Below, in pieces: positions 1-6,669 of a stretch of DNA of 11,108 nucleotides. The stretch covers positions 1 through 11,108 of the forward strand of contig DETJ01000031.1 in NCBI GenBank assembly GCA_002361595.1. Reading direction: 5' to 3'. Positions within the stretch are counted from its first letter, which is position 1, and each line of letters starts with the position of its first letter. A model generated the notes under the pieces. It did not search any database and had not been told where the DNA came from. It saw nothing but the letters and a program-made list of their open reading frames with translations. This DNA comes from Patescibacteria group bacterium UBA3291. GTDB lineage: Bacteria > Patescibacteriota > Gracilibacteria > Absconditabacterales > Absconditicoccaceae. The translations under genes and the position numbers were made by a program.

Positions 1-503
1 GAATCTCAGTTCTTCTTCAAAATCCTGACTCTTACGACCAAATATATTTTTCAGATCTTTCTACTGGAGCACTTTTTGTAGCTCAGAAAAATTATGAAAA
101 TCTGATTGATAATAAATATAATCATGAATTTTTGCAGTCTGATTTGGTCTCTTTCATTTCAGATAAAACACTTGATACTAGTAAACCAATTACATTAGTA
201 GCAAATCTACCATATATACCAGATGAAACTTTTGATGAAAATTCACCTGATAATGTGCAGAAACGAGAACCTAGAATGGCATTCGTATGATGAGATGATG
301 GATTAGATCTTTATAGAAAGATGTTTAACCAACTCTTTGATTTCAAATCTGAATGAAAAATCTGAAAAGTGATGATGTTTCTAGAAATGATGACATGGCA
401 GGTGGAAATTTTACAGAAAGAATTCTGAGATAAGTTAGCTTTTGAAGAGGTAAAAACTTTTCATTTCAATATTCGTATAGTCAAAGCATCATTCAAAGAT
501 TAG
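1..503 (+). CDS. prmC: Peptide chain release factor N5-glutamine methyltransferase PrmC/HemK, 5'-truncated
   Basis: This is the C-terminal part of an S-adenosylmethionine-dependent methyltransferase; the gene begins before the window and the first full codon is at position 3. The family methylates the glutamine of the GGQ motif of release factors in the cytoplasm. Visible motifs are SDLSTGALFVAQKN, the strand/helix that holds the SAM ribose, then ANLPYIP, the NPPY-type substrate glutamine motif with Leu in the second position, and then EPRMAFVGGDDGL, matching the family's EPxxALxGGxDGL. Two glycines of that last block (287-292) are encoded by consecutive UGA codons, so the gene only reads through with UGA as Gly. 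A CGA codon at 264-266 stands just before EP, where relatives often have Phe, Tyr or Trp. It ends in UAG at 501-503. PrmC modifies RF1 and RF2; RF2 is expected to be lost in code-25 organisms, so RF1 would be its target here (inference). Confidence 0.9.
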
Positions 504-534
504 AATATTTACAAAAGTCAAATTAAATAACGAT

Positions 535-562
535 AAAAGTCCGATTTTTTTTGACTTTTTTT
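535..562 (+). terminator. Rho-independent terminator after prmC
   Basis: AAAAGTC (535-541) pairs with GACTTTT (553-559) across an 11-base loop, followed by further T residues. The GC content of the stem is low. It ends the prmC transcript and overlaps the -35 box of the next promoter. Confidence 0.6.
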
Positions 563-579
563 GTATTTCTGAATATAAT
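551..579 (+). promoter_or_regulatory. Sigma-70-type promoter for the PKD surface protein
   Basis: TTGACT (551-556) is followed after 17 bases by a perfect TATAAT (574-579). Transcription would start near 585-587, giving a leader of about 30 bases before the ATG at 616. The leader can form a small hairpin, AGGAA (586-590) with TTCCT (597-601). The -35 box lies inside the right arm of the preceding terminator. Confidence 0.75.
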
Positions 580-615
580 TAGAGCAGGAACTTTATTTCC
601 TTGAATTAAACAAAA

Positions 616-3399
616 ATGGAAGAAAATCAAACAAATCAGAATTTAAATCAACAACCTGTTCAACCAGTTCAGCCACAACCTGAACAAGTTCAGCAACCCG
701 TTCAATGACAACCCGAATCACAGCAACCTACTACAGACCAGCAGCAGGTTCAGCAACCAGTTCAGCAGTCAGCTCAATGACAGACACAAGCTACACAGCA
801 GCCTAGTGTTTCTATGCAGATCCAGCAATTACTTGTTCAGCAGCAGCAGTATCAGAAACAGTATAATGAACTTGTGGACTATGTGAAAAAAACTCCAAAC
901 TTACCAATTGAACAGGTGAATCAGATAAAAGCACAATTAGATCAGCTTAATGCTCTTTTTGTACAATGAAAACAACAATTACAGGCTCTATGATACAATC
1001 AAGTCCAAGTAAATAAACCAACTGAAGTGAAGAAATGATCAGTAACTAATTTTTCACTCAAAAAAGTAGCAATCTGATGTGGAATAGTATTATTATTAAT
1101 TTTTGCAGGATTTTTTCTAACATTATCATCATTGATCAAAAATCCAAATGCTTTAGACTGAATTGGAGTAGGTGCAGCTACAGCTAAAGTTTTATTACAG
1201 GCATTTACAGGATTATTATTCTGAAGTGTAATCCTGATAATGATAGGAGTAATTATCTCAAATATATACAGATTAATTACAGTAAAGAATCAGTCAAAAT
1301 GAAAGTTTGTTTTATGATTGATTTGATGAGTATTATGAGCTGGAATTATGTGAGTATTAATCTGAGTAGTATTTTGATGGATATGAAAAATTGTTACAGA
1401 AGTCAAACAAGTGGATTATGATATAATTCAACCTTATCTTGTTTGAAGGGTAGAAAAAGAGTGAGTGGATGAATTTGCTCATCCATATAGAAATAAAGAT
1501 ATGGTGGGTGTAGGTGAAAATTATCCACTTATTGCACCATCAGAAATGGCATTTTCTCTTAGATGGGATGAATTAGTAAAATTAACAAATAAAGATTTAC
1601 CATCATGATATGAAATAGTTGATGTTAAATTTATGTGTGGAAACAAGGATGGAACGATTTTAGATTTAACTCATGACGTGGATAGTCATTGATGGTATAA
1701 GTTTGGATGAACATGTATATATTCAAAACAATGAGAATATACATACTGAATAGAATTGACTTATGATAACACAATTTCACATGAAAGAAAGACTGTAAAA
1801 TATAATTTAAAATCTTTGGATTTTGCCTCAGAAATCAGAATATACAAAACTATTACATCAAGTAATTCTGCTAATAGTAAAGAAGTAGATCTAACTAGTA
1901 GTAATGGTGAATTCTTACTCTGAAAGGCTCCAGCCAAAATTACAATTGATGCTAATCAAGTTTTCCGTGATTTTTCTACTAAATGATATGAAGTAGAGTG
2001 GGATATGGATGGTGATTTCGTAAGTGATAGAACTAATCAGGCAGCTTTTGATTATTCATATAGAATGCCTCAGGTGTATTATATTACTTATAAATTCTCT
2101 GAAATATATGAAGATCTATGGTATAGATTCCCAGTAAGAGTAGAGCAGAGTGATAAACCTGTATGTTGGGTAGAGACAGAGAGATATCCATGAACAAATA
2201 AATTTCAAATTGTTTCAAATTTTGTAGATGAATCATCTGTAGCTACTATTTCATCATATAATTATACTATAAAAAATAGTGCAACTAGAAAAGTTTTATC
2301 AGATTTGAGAGATCAGAATCAGAAAATTACTTATGAATTTCCTGATAAATGAAGTTTTGTTGTAGTACTAGATTATGTGACGGTAGATGGAAAACAGTGA
2401 CGATGTGAATCTGATCCTATATTATTGGAAAAGGAAACATTTGATGTTCAGTATGCTCTATTAGCCAAGGATCCAGTTACATGAAGATTCAAGGAAGTAT
2501 GTAATGCAAAATCCAAAGCTTCTGAATACAATCGCTGTACAGAAATAAATCTGGACAAGGTTCCTCAGGCTTATCAGTTACAGATCAAAACTATTACTCC
2601 GATGACTATCAATACATCAAAAGCTGTATATTTCGAAAATACTGAAGATTCAGTTGAAAATACTCATGCTTTGATGGAGGACAATGAAACATATGATTTT
2701 ACTATTCCTGATGAGTGAACATATGAATTAAGAATTGCTACTTCTGATAAAACTATCGGAATAGATGACGCAACCAAAGTGATTAAATTTGTTGCAAAGA
2801 AACCTGATATTATTTGAATACTTTCTATCACGACAGCAGAGACAGATCCTAATCAAAGGAAGCCTGTATCAGAAGGATTTGAACCATTACAGGTAATTTT
2901 GGATGCATCCAAGACTGAAATTAATGTTCCATGAGATGAGATTATTTATTTCACTTGGGATTTTGGTGATGGAGAGGTTAAAACAAATCAGCAGAACTGA
3001 GTAGTGGCACATACATATAATTATGACTATAAGAGAGAAAACTGAATCTTCGAGCCAAAAGTTACAATTACTACACTTCAATGATTGACAGAAGTGGTAT
3101 CGTGACCTAAACTTAATGTAAAGAAATGATTGATAAGTATAGATGTTTCTTCGATTTCTCATCCGTCTAGACAGGCTCCTGCAGGTGCTAATGTGACATT
3201 TATAGCAGAATTTGACTGATTGCCTGAAAGAATGACCCGAGATTTTGGAGATGGAAGTGATACTTATTCATGTAAATGAAGAAGTTGTACGGAAGTTACA
3301 CACGTATTTGAAAATACATGAATATATTCTGTTAAGGTTGGTCTCGATTTCGATGCTATTCAGCAGGTGGATGAAATGATGGATATAAAAATCTACTAA
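616..3399 (+). CDS. Predicted membrane-anchored surface protein with PKD domains
   Basis: This 927-residue protein reads through only with UGA as Gly; by hand count about 41 of 64 glycines are UGA. Residues 1-75 are extremely Gln/Pro-rich, with degenerate repeats such as QQPVQ. Residues 75-130 are Gln-rich and probably helical. Three hydrophobic segments follow near 151-174, 193-217 and 231-260, the last very glycine-rich. The remaining ~665 residues are predicted to be outside the cell. They contain a PKD-like unit around WDMDGD (residue 462), and two C-terminal PKD domains with WDFGDG at 781 and xDFGDG at 875, where x is encoded by CGA. PKD domains are beta-sandwich folds typical of surface and adhesion proteins. 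There is no enzyme motif that I recognise, and binding partner and function are unknown. It has its own promoter and terminator, so it is a single-gene unit. The start is the first ATG after the promoter; there is no Shine-Dalgarno sequence. Confidence 0.85.
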
Positions 3400-3415
3400 A
3401 AAATATATAATAATC

Positions 3416-3452
3416 CAAAAATCTTCAGGGGAAATCCTTGGAGATTTTTTTT
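3416..3452 (+). terminator. Rho-independent terminator after the PKD gene
   Basis: The arm AAAAATCTTCAGG (from 3416) pairs imperfectly with CCTTGGAGATTTT, with one G-U pair and a bulge, and is followed by an eight-base T run (3445-3452). It begins 17 bases after the stop codon. Confidence 0.8.
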
Positions 3453-3801
3453 ATTTCTAATATAAATAGACAGACAATTTTAGACAATCTCATGACAAAG
3501 TCATTTTTCTTTTTTCAAAAAAATAATTAAAAAATTACATTATTTTTCAAAAAATATAAAATAAACTAGGTTATAACTAATAAATCTAAAAATAACTTTT
3601 TATGCTTCAATTTTTTTTAGCATATTACCTAAAGAAACTCGTCATTTTTTTTATCAATTTTAGAGACGTGGGAATTTATCTTTTATTTTTTACAACCATT
3701 TTTTCAAAAAATATATAAAATAATATAAAATGCTCTTGATTTTTGTTCTGATTTTTTTATATATTCTAACACTGTTGAGCAGAATGGTGTAAAATTGTTG
3801 T
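3453..3801. other. AT-rich gene-free spacer with short repeats
   Basis: About 350 bases hold no convincing gene on either strand. A small hairpin ATGAC-AAA-GTCAT (3492-3504) followed by a T-rich run could be a second, weak terminator. The string TTTTTCAAAAAA recurs three times (about 3511, 3543 and 3700); the latter two copies extend to about 22 similar bases ending in ATAAAATAA. TATGCT (3601-3606) and AGCATA (3619-3624) form an inverted repeat around a T-rich loop. A 38-codon hydrophobic reading frame at 3602-3718 is probably chance. The right part carries a candidate promoter for the tRNA cluster. Confidence 0.6.
3736..3765 (+). promoter_or_regulatory. Candidate promoter of the tRNA cluster
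   Basis: TTGATT (3736-3741) and TATATT (3760-3765) are spaced by 18 bases, with the expected start about 30 bases before the tRNA-Gly gene. The surrounding sequence is so AT-rich that chance matches are likely. TAAAAT at 3790-3795 is an alternative -10 box without a good -35. Confidence 0.35.
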
Positions 3802-3875
3802 GCGGATATGATGTAGTTGGTGTAGCATAGCAGACTTCAGCTCTGCTTGTACGGGTTCAAGTCCCGTTATCCGCT
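3802..3875 (+). tRNA. tRNA-Gly(UCA), decoder of UGA
   Basis: A full cloverleaf is visible. Acceptor GCGGATA pairs with TATCCGC over seven pairs; the D arm has ATGT/GCAT with GG in the loop. The anticodon arm GCAGA/TCTGC encloses the loop CTTCAGC, with anticodon TCA at 3837-3839. The variable loop has four bases, the T arm is ACGGG/CCCGT with loop TTCAAGT, and the discriminator is T73. G1-C72, C2-G71, G3-C70 and U73 match bacterial tRNA-Gly, while the anticodon pairs with UGA, so this should be the glycine-charged UGA decoder that the coding sequences demand. A selenocysteine tRNA is excluded by the 7-bp acceptor and short variable arm. Position 37 is G, unusual after A36. CCA is not encoded. 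Confidence 0.95.
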
Positions 3876-3909
3876 ATCTTAACGTTTATTCGTTTATGTT
3901 TGGTGAGTA

Positions 3910-4146
3910 ATGTTTGGACGTATTGTGCTTTGACTTATCATTATGTTAGGAGGCGGAGCATTGATGTATTACTCAGCTAATCTAGTCGAAACATTCTGAA
4001 GAAATTCTCGAGCAGAGTCTCACTTATGAGGGACTAGACAAATGTGGATGTTATTCTGATTCTGATGAATTGTGATATGATGATTAATGATGTTCTGAAT
4101 AATCTGATTGTCTAATCCAGCGGATGCAAAGATTTGAGGATTCTAA
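3910..4146 (+). CDS. Small two-helix membrane protein
   Basis: This 78-residue protein lies between the tRNA-Gly and tRNA-Tyr genes. UGA supplies many of its glycines, so the standard code hides it. Residues 5-22 and about 45-67 are hydrophobic and glycine-rich, predicting a hairpin of two membrane helices. The loop between them (27-43) reads ETFGRNS, a CGA codon at residue 34, then AESHLGGTRQ. I recall similar small Patescibacteria membrane proteins with 'WAE..lG' followed by a Gly/Thr/Arg stretch at this place, which would make the CGA a Trp; this is from memory and not checked. The ATG at 3910 is chosen because the ATG at 3897 meets UAA after four codons. The function is unknown. It may be co-transcribed with the tRNAs, as gaps are short (34 and 25 bases). 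Confidence 0.75.
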
Positions 4147-4171
4147 GGAAGGTTCTTTAAAACAGTTACAT

Positions 4172-4254
4172 GGGGAGATGGCAGAGCGGTCAATTGCATC
4201 AGACTGTAAATCTGACGCCTCACGGCTACATAGGTTCAAATCCTATTCTCCCCA
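4172..4254 (+). tRNA. tRNA-Tyr(GUA)
   Basis: Acceptor GGGGAGA pairs with TCTCCCC and the discriminator is A. The anticodon arm TCAGA/TCTGA encloses CTGTAAA with anticodon GTA at 4206-4208. The long variable arm (about CGCCTCACGGC) is that of bacterial class II tRNA-Tyr. CCA is not encoded. Confidence 0.96.
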
Positions 4255-4277
4255 GATTCGAAATTCTTAATAGACAT

Positions 4278-4350
4278 GGGCTCTTAGCTTAGTTGGTAGA
4301 GCGACTGCTTTGCACGCAGTAGGTCAGGGGTTCGACTCCCCTAGAGTCCA
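4278..4350 (+). tRNA. tRNA-Ala(UGC)
   Basis: Acceptor GGGCTCT pairs with AGAGTCC and includes the G3-U70 wobble pair, the main alanine identity element. The anticodon arm ACTGC/GCAGT encloses TTTGCAC with TGC at 4311-4313. The discriminator is A and CCA is not encoded. Confidence 0.97.
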
Positions 4351-4361
4351 GTTTTTTTTGA

Positions 4362-4433
4362 GCTCTTGTAGTTCAATGGATAGAACAACAGCCTTCTAAG
4401 CTGTGGATCTGGGTTCGATCCCCAGCAAGGGTA
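4362..4433 (+). tRNA. tRNA-Arg(UCU)
   Basis: The anticodon arm ACAGC/GCTGT encloses CTTCTAA with TCT at 4395-4397, which reads AGA, the dominant arginine codon in this window. Acceptor GCTCTTG pairs with CAAGGGT using two wobble pairs, including an unusual G1-U72 end pair. The D arm is GTTC/GAAC, the T arm CTGGG/CCCAG, and the discriminator is A. CCA is not encoded. Confidence 0.95.
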
Positions 4434-4467
4434 AATGTTAAATAGTTCATTCAGGCCGCTTCAGCAT

Positions 4468-4541
4468 GCTCTCGTGGTCTAGTGGTCTAGGACGCCACCC
4501 TCTCACGGTGGAAATCGCGGGTTCGACCCCCGCCGGGAGCG
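4468..4541 (+). tRNA. tRNA-Glu(CUC)
   Basis: Acceptor GCTCTCG pairs with CGGGAGC and the discriminator is G, as usual for glutamate. The anticodon arm CCACC/GGTGG encloses CTCTCAC with CTC at 4502-4504, reading GAG. Because CUC reads GAA poorly, a tRNA-Glu(UUC) should exist elsewhere. CCA is not encoded. It lies 52 bases before infC, without a visible terminator between them. Confidence 0.96.
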
Positions 4542-4593
4542 AGTGTTTACTCGAAGTGGTCAAAATCTTTGATTTTATTTAGGTTTGTGTTGT

Positions 4594-5250
4594 ATGGATC
4601 AAAATCAGTGATTTCAAAAGAAGCCTTATAATGCAAATGGAGGCAAGAATTATTCAGGACAAAATTCTGGAGGATATTCTCGCGGAGGAGAAAATCAGAG
4701 ATGAAATGGTGGATCTTATGATTCACAAAATCCAAAAGCAAAAATAACATATGTGAATGATCAGATAAAGGCTCCTACGATAATGATAATTGATGATGAG
4801 AAAAAGAATTTGTGAACGTTTCCTCGTAGGGTAGCATTAGAGATGGCTGAACAAGCTTGATTGGATTTGGTTCAGATGAGTTATGATCCAGACAAGATGC
4901 AGTCCACTGTTAGAATGACTGATTACTGAAAATATATGTATCAGAAATGAAAAGAAGATAAAGAAAGAAAAAAACAACAAAAATCACGTGAAACCAAAGA
5001 AATCAAACTTTCTTATGCGATATGAGATAATGATTTGGCTCTCAAGCTCAAAAAAGCTGAAGAATTCCTCACATCAGGAACTAGTGTTAAAATCAGTATA
5101 AAACTAAAGTGAAGAGAAAAGATGTATGCAGATAAAGCGTTAGAAAAAATTGAATATGCCAAAGAGCAACTTTCCAAATTTGGACGCGCTCAATATGACA
5201 CTCCAAAGAAAGAAGCTCAGTGATATAGTATTATTTTATTTGCTAAATAG
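4594..5250 (+). CDS. infC: Translation initiation factor IF-3
   Basis: IF-3 binds the 30S subunit, keeps 50S away and checks the start-codon/initiator tRNA pairing. The 218-residue protein has the family N-domain from about residue 49 (ITYVNDQIKAPTIMIID, then RRVALEMAEQAGLDLVQM and DYGKYMYQKGK), a Lys/Glu/Gln-rich linker (about 120-135) and a C-domain (KEIKLSYAIGDNDLALKLKK through LSKFGRAQYDTPKK). UGA encodes conserved glycines such as that of AEQAGLDLV and DYGK. Residues 1-48 form an extra low-complexity Gly/Asn/Gln/Ser tail with RGG-like pieces, absent from most IF-3 proteins. It opens the classical infC-rpmI-rplT order. The start is the first in-frame ATG after the tRNA; T-rich sequence rather than a Shine-Dalgarno precedes it. 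It ends in UAG. Confidence 0.95.
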
Positions 5251-5261
5251 TTGGTAATTCC

Positions 5262-5453
5262 ATGGCAACAAAGATGAAGACTCATTCGTGAGCAGGAAAA
5301 AGATTCAAGGTTACTAGAACAGGAAAAGTTTTATGTAAAAAATCTTGTAATAATCATTTACTTACAAATAAGTGAAAGAATAACAAAAAATTCGCTTATG
5401 GTAAAAAGCTTACACCTCAAGTAGCTAAGACAGTTAAATGATTACTTCATTAA
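5262..5453 (+). CDS. rpmI: 50S ribosomal protein bL35
   Basis: This 63-residue basic protein is close to the usual 64-65 residues. The N-terminus MATKMKTHSGAGKRFKVTRT matches the family's KTHRGAAKRFKVTGTGK, with the conserved Gly of the THxG motif encoded by UGA. Later parts include NNHLLTNKGKNNK and the C-terminal PQVAKTVKGLL. It is a large-subunit protein of the 50S interior. It begins 11 bases after the infC stop and is followed by rplT, the standard order, so co-transcription is expected. Confidence 0.95.
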
Positions 5454-5499
5454 TTAAAAATAGAAATTAGATTTACTTTATTTGTTTGAATTATCAATC

Positions 5500-5847
5500 A
5501 TGGTAAGAGTTACAAATGGACTTCAGAGACAGAGAAAACATAAGAAGTATCTATCTCAAGCAAAATGATTCCGTCAAGGTCGTAGTAAGGTTTACAATCA
5601 GGTAAGACAGGCTTTGATCAAACAAGGTCAACACGCTTACACATCTCGTAGACTCAAGAAAAGAGATTTCCGTAGATTATGGATTGAAAGATTAAATGCA
5701 TCTTTACGCGAAAAGGGATTGAAATATTCTACATTCATGAATCAATGTTATACAAAAGATATTGAATTGAATCGTAAAGTATTATCAAATATTGCAGTAG
5801 CATTCCCTGAAGTGTTTAATAAGATTTGTGAAGAAGTGACTAAATAA
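5500..5847 (+). CDS. rplT: 50S ribosomal protein bL20
   Basis: This 115-residue protein (family about 117) binds 23S rRNA early in 50S assembly. It opens with MVRVTNGLQRQRKHKKYLSQ and continues AKGFRQGRSKVY, matching the family's AKGyrGrRk.lyr; the conserved Gly is UGA (5545-5547), so a standard-code reading would find only the C-terminal two thirds. The motif RRLKKRDFRRLWIERLNA is diagnostic. In many bacteria L20 represses its own operon through a long leader RNA; the 46-base gap before this gene and 52 bases before infC leave little room for such a leader here. The sequence TTTATTTG (5477-5484) lies 15 bases before the ATG. Confidence 0.97.
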
Positions 5848-5902
5848 TCGTGAATAATCTACCAATAAAGAATTCTTGGTCTATGATCGGAATTCTTGAT
5901 AT

Positions 5903-5989
5903 GCCGGGGTGGTGGAATTGGTAGACACGAAGGACTTAAAATCCTTTGGGACTTATACTCCCGTGCCGGTTCGATTCCGGTCCCCGGCA
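5903..5989 (+). tRNA. tRNA-Leu(UAA)
   Basis: Acceptor GCCGGGG pairs with CCCCGGC and the discriminator is A. The anticodon arm AAGGA/TCCTT encloses CTTAAAA with TAA at 5937-5939, reading UUA, the commonest leucine codon here. The long class II variable arm (about GGGACTTATACTCCC) is typical for leucine. CCA is not encoded. It stands alone between rplT and the bS21-like gene. Confidence 0.97.
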
Positions 5990-6053
5990 CATTAAATATA
6001 ATGTGCTATAAAAAATCAAATAATCAGACTTTTATATCTATTGTTTACAAGTT

Positions 6054-6317
6054 ATGTGATTTACTGTATGGAGAGCTGGAGATCTTAATACTAATGAAAG
6101 AATGATCTCATTTTACAAGAAAGAATTACGATCTTCTCATATTTTGGATATAGCAAAAAAGCAGAAGACATATGGAACAAAGCACTATCGTAAGACTGTT
6201 GCATATGATTTCCCTTCTTCTCGTAGATATAAGAGAATAAGAGCTATTGTTTCAGATTCATATCGTAAGAATAAGAAAAAATATAATACATTGGCTCAAT
6301 TAGGAAAAATAGTTTAG
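6054..6317 (+). CDS. Small basic protein, possible divergent 30S ribosomal protein bS21
   Basis: This 87-residue, strongly basic protein has a pattern like bS21. An N-terminal FTVWRAGDLNTNERMI is followed by SFYKKEL-x-SSHILDIAKKQ, comparable to the RFKRxVxxSGIL helix of bS21, an aromatic residue (TYG), then a Lys/Arg/Tyr-rich tail ending AQLGKIV. The likeness is by eye and I would not assign the name firmly. The start at ATG 6054, whose second codon is UGA, is preferred because it adds the N-terminal strand expected for bS21; ATG 6102 is the alternative and would give 71 residues. Residue 26 is CGA. Placement between tRNA-Leu and rplU, among ribosomal genes, supports a ribosomal role. It ends in UAG. 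Confidence 0.6.
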
Positions 6318-6351
6318 TCGATGCTTTTATTTATGTTAATGTGTGTTTAAT

Positions 6352-6669
6352 ATGTACGCAGTTATTAAGTTACAAGGACATCAATATATAGTTTCTGAAT
6401 GAACAGAACTAAATGTAGATAACCTATCTCAGAAAGAATGAGAAAAACTGACTATAGAAGAAGTTTTAGCTGTATTTGATGAAGCTGGAACTACTGTAAA
6501 GGTAGGAACTCCATTCGTAAAATGAGCTAAAGTAGAAGCTACAGTTTGAACTACTCAGAAATGAGAAAAGGTAGATGTATTGAAGTTCAAGAGAAAGACT
6601 AGATATTTTAGAAAGAGAGGATTTAGACCTACAGAAACGATTTTAACTATTAAAAGTATCGTGGCGTAA
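6352..6669 (+). CDS. rplU: 50S ribosomal protein bL21
   Basis: This 105-residue protein has the usual bL21 length. It begins MYAVIKLQGHQYIVSEGTEL, the family's mYAiIktGGkQykV start with Gln-His in place of Gly-Lys. It ends with LKFKRKTRYFRKRGFRPTET, matching the K[FY]KRRKxYRRxxGHRQ signature. UGA encodes several glycines, including that in VSEGTEL. It binds 23S rRNA on the solvent side of the 50S subunit. Usually rpmA (L27) follows rplU; here infA follows instead, sharing one base with the rplU stop (TAATG), which suggests translational coupling. Confidence 0.94.

Noticed and set aside
630..840. CAG/CAA-rich stretch as a DNA tandem repeat or CRISPR-like array
   Set aside because: Units are degenerate, without fixed spacing or palindromic repeats, and encode a Gln/Pro-rich protein segment in frame.
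2887..3162. Reverse-strand reading frame of 91 residues inside the PKD gene
   Set aside because: It is antisense to a well-supported domain-bearing gene and rich in low-complexity Ile/Ser/Asn; shadow of the + strand gene. The other reverse frames at 4547-4750, 7951-8136, 8549-8770 and 10438-10638 are rejected for the same reason.
616..3399. Pseudogene or frameshift explanation for the many in-frame UGA codons
   Set aside because: The frame stays constant across 2.8 kb, UGA falls on conserved glycines in many neighbouring genes, and a matching tRNA is present.
3602..3718. Short hydrophobic ORF of 38 codons in the spacer
   Set aside because: Consists of Phe/Ile/Leu codons expected from T-rich DNA, contains a T8 run and overlaps the repeat element; no initiation context.
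3802..3875. Selenocysteine or tryptophan tRNA reading UGA
   Set aside because: The 7-bp acceptor, short variable loop and lack of a long D stem exclude tRNA-Sec. U73 and the GCGG acceptor start are glycine-like, whereas Trp would need G73; aligned UGA sites are glycines.
5861..5880. Hairpin ACCAA-N10-TTGGT between rplT and tRNA-Leu as a terminator
   Set aside because: Only five pairs and no T run; the inner AAGAATTCTT palindrome may be chance.
5896..6105. Forward 69-residue frame over the tRNA-Leu gene
   Set aside because: It translates a tRNA gene and leads into the bS21-like gene in another frame; no protein features.
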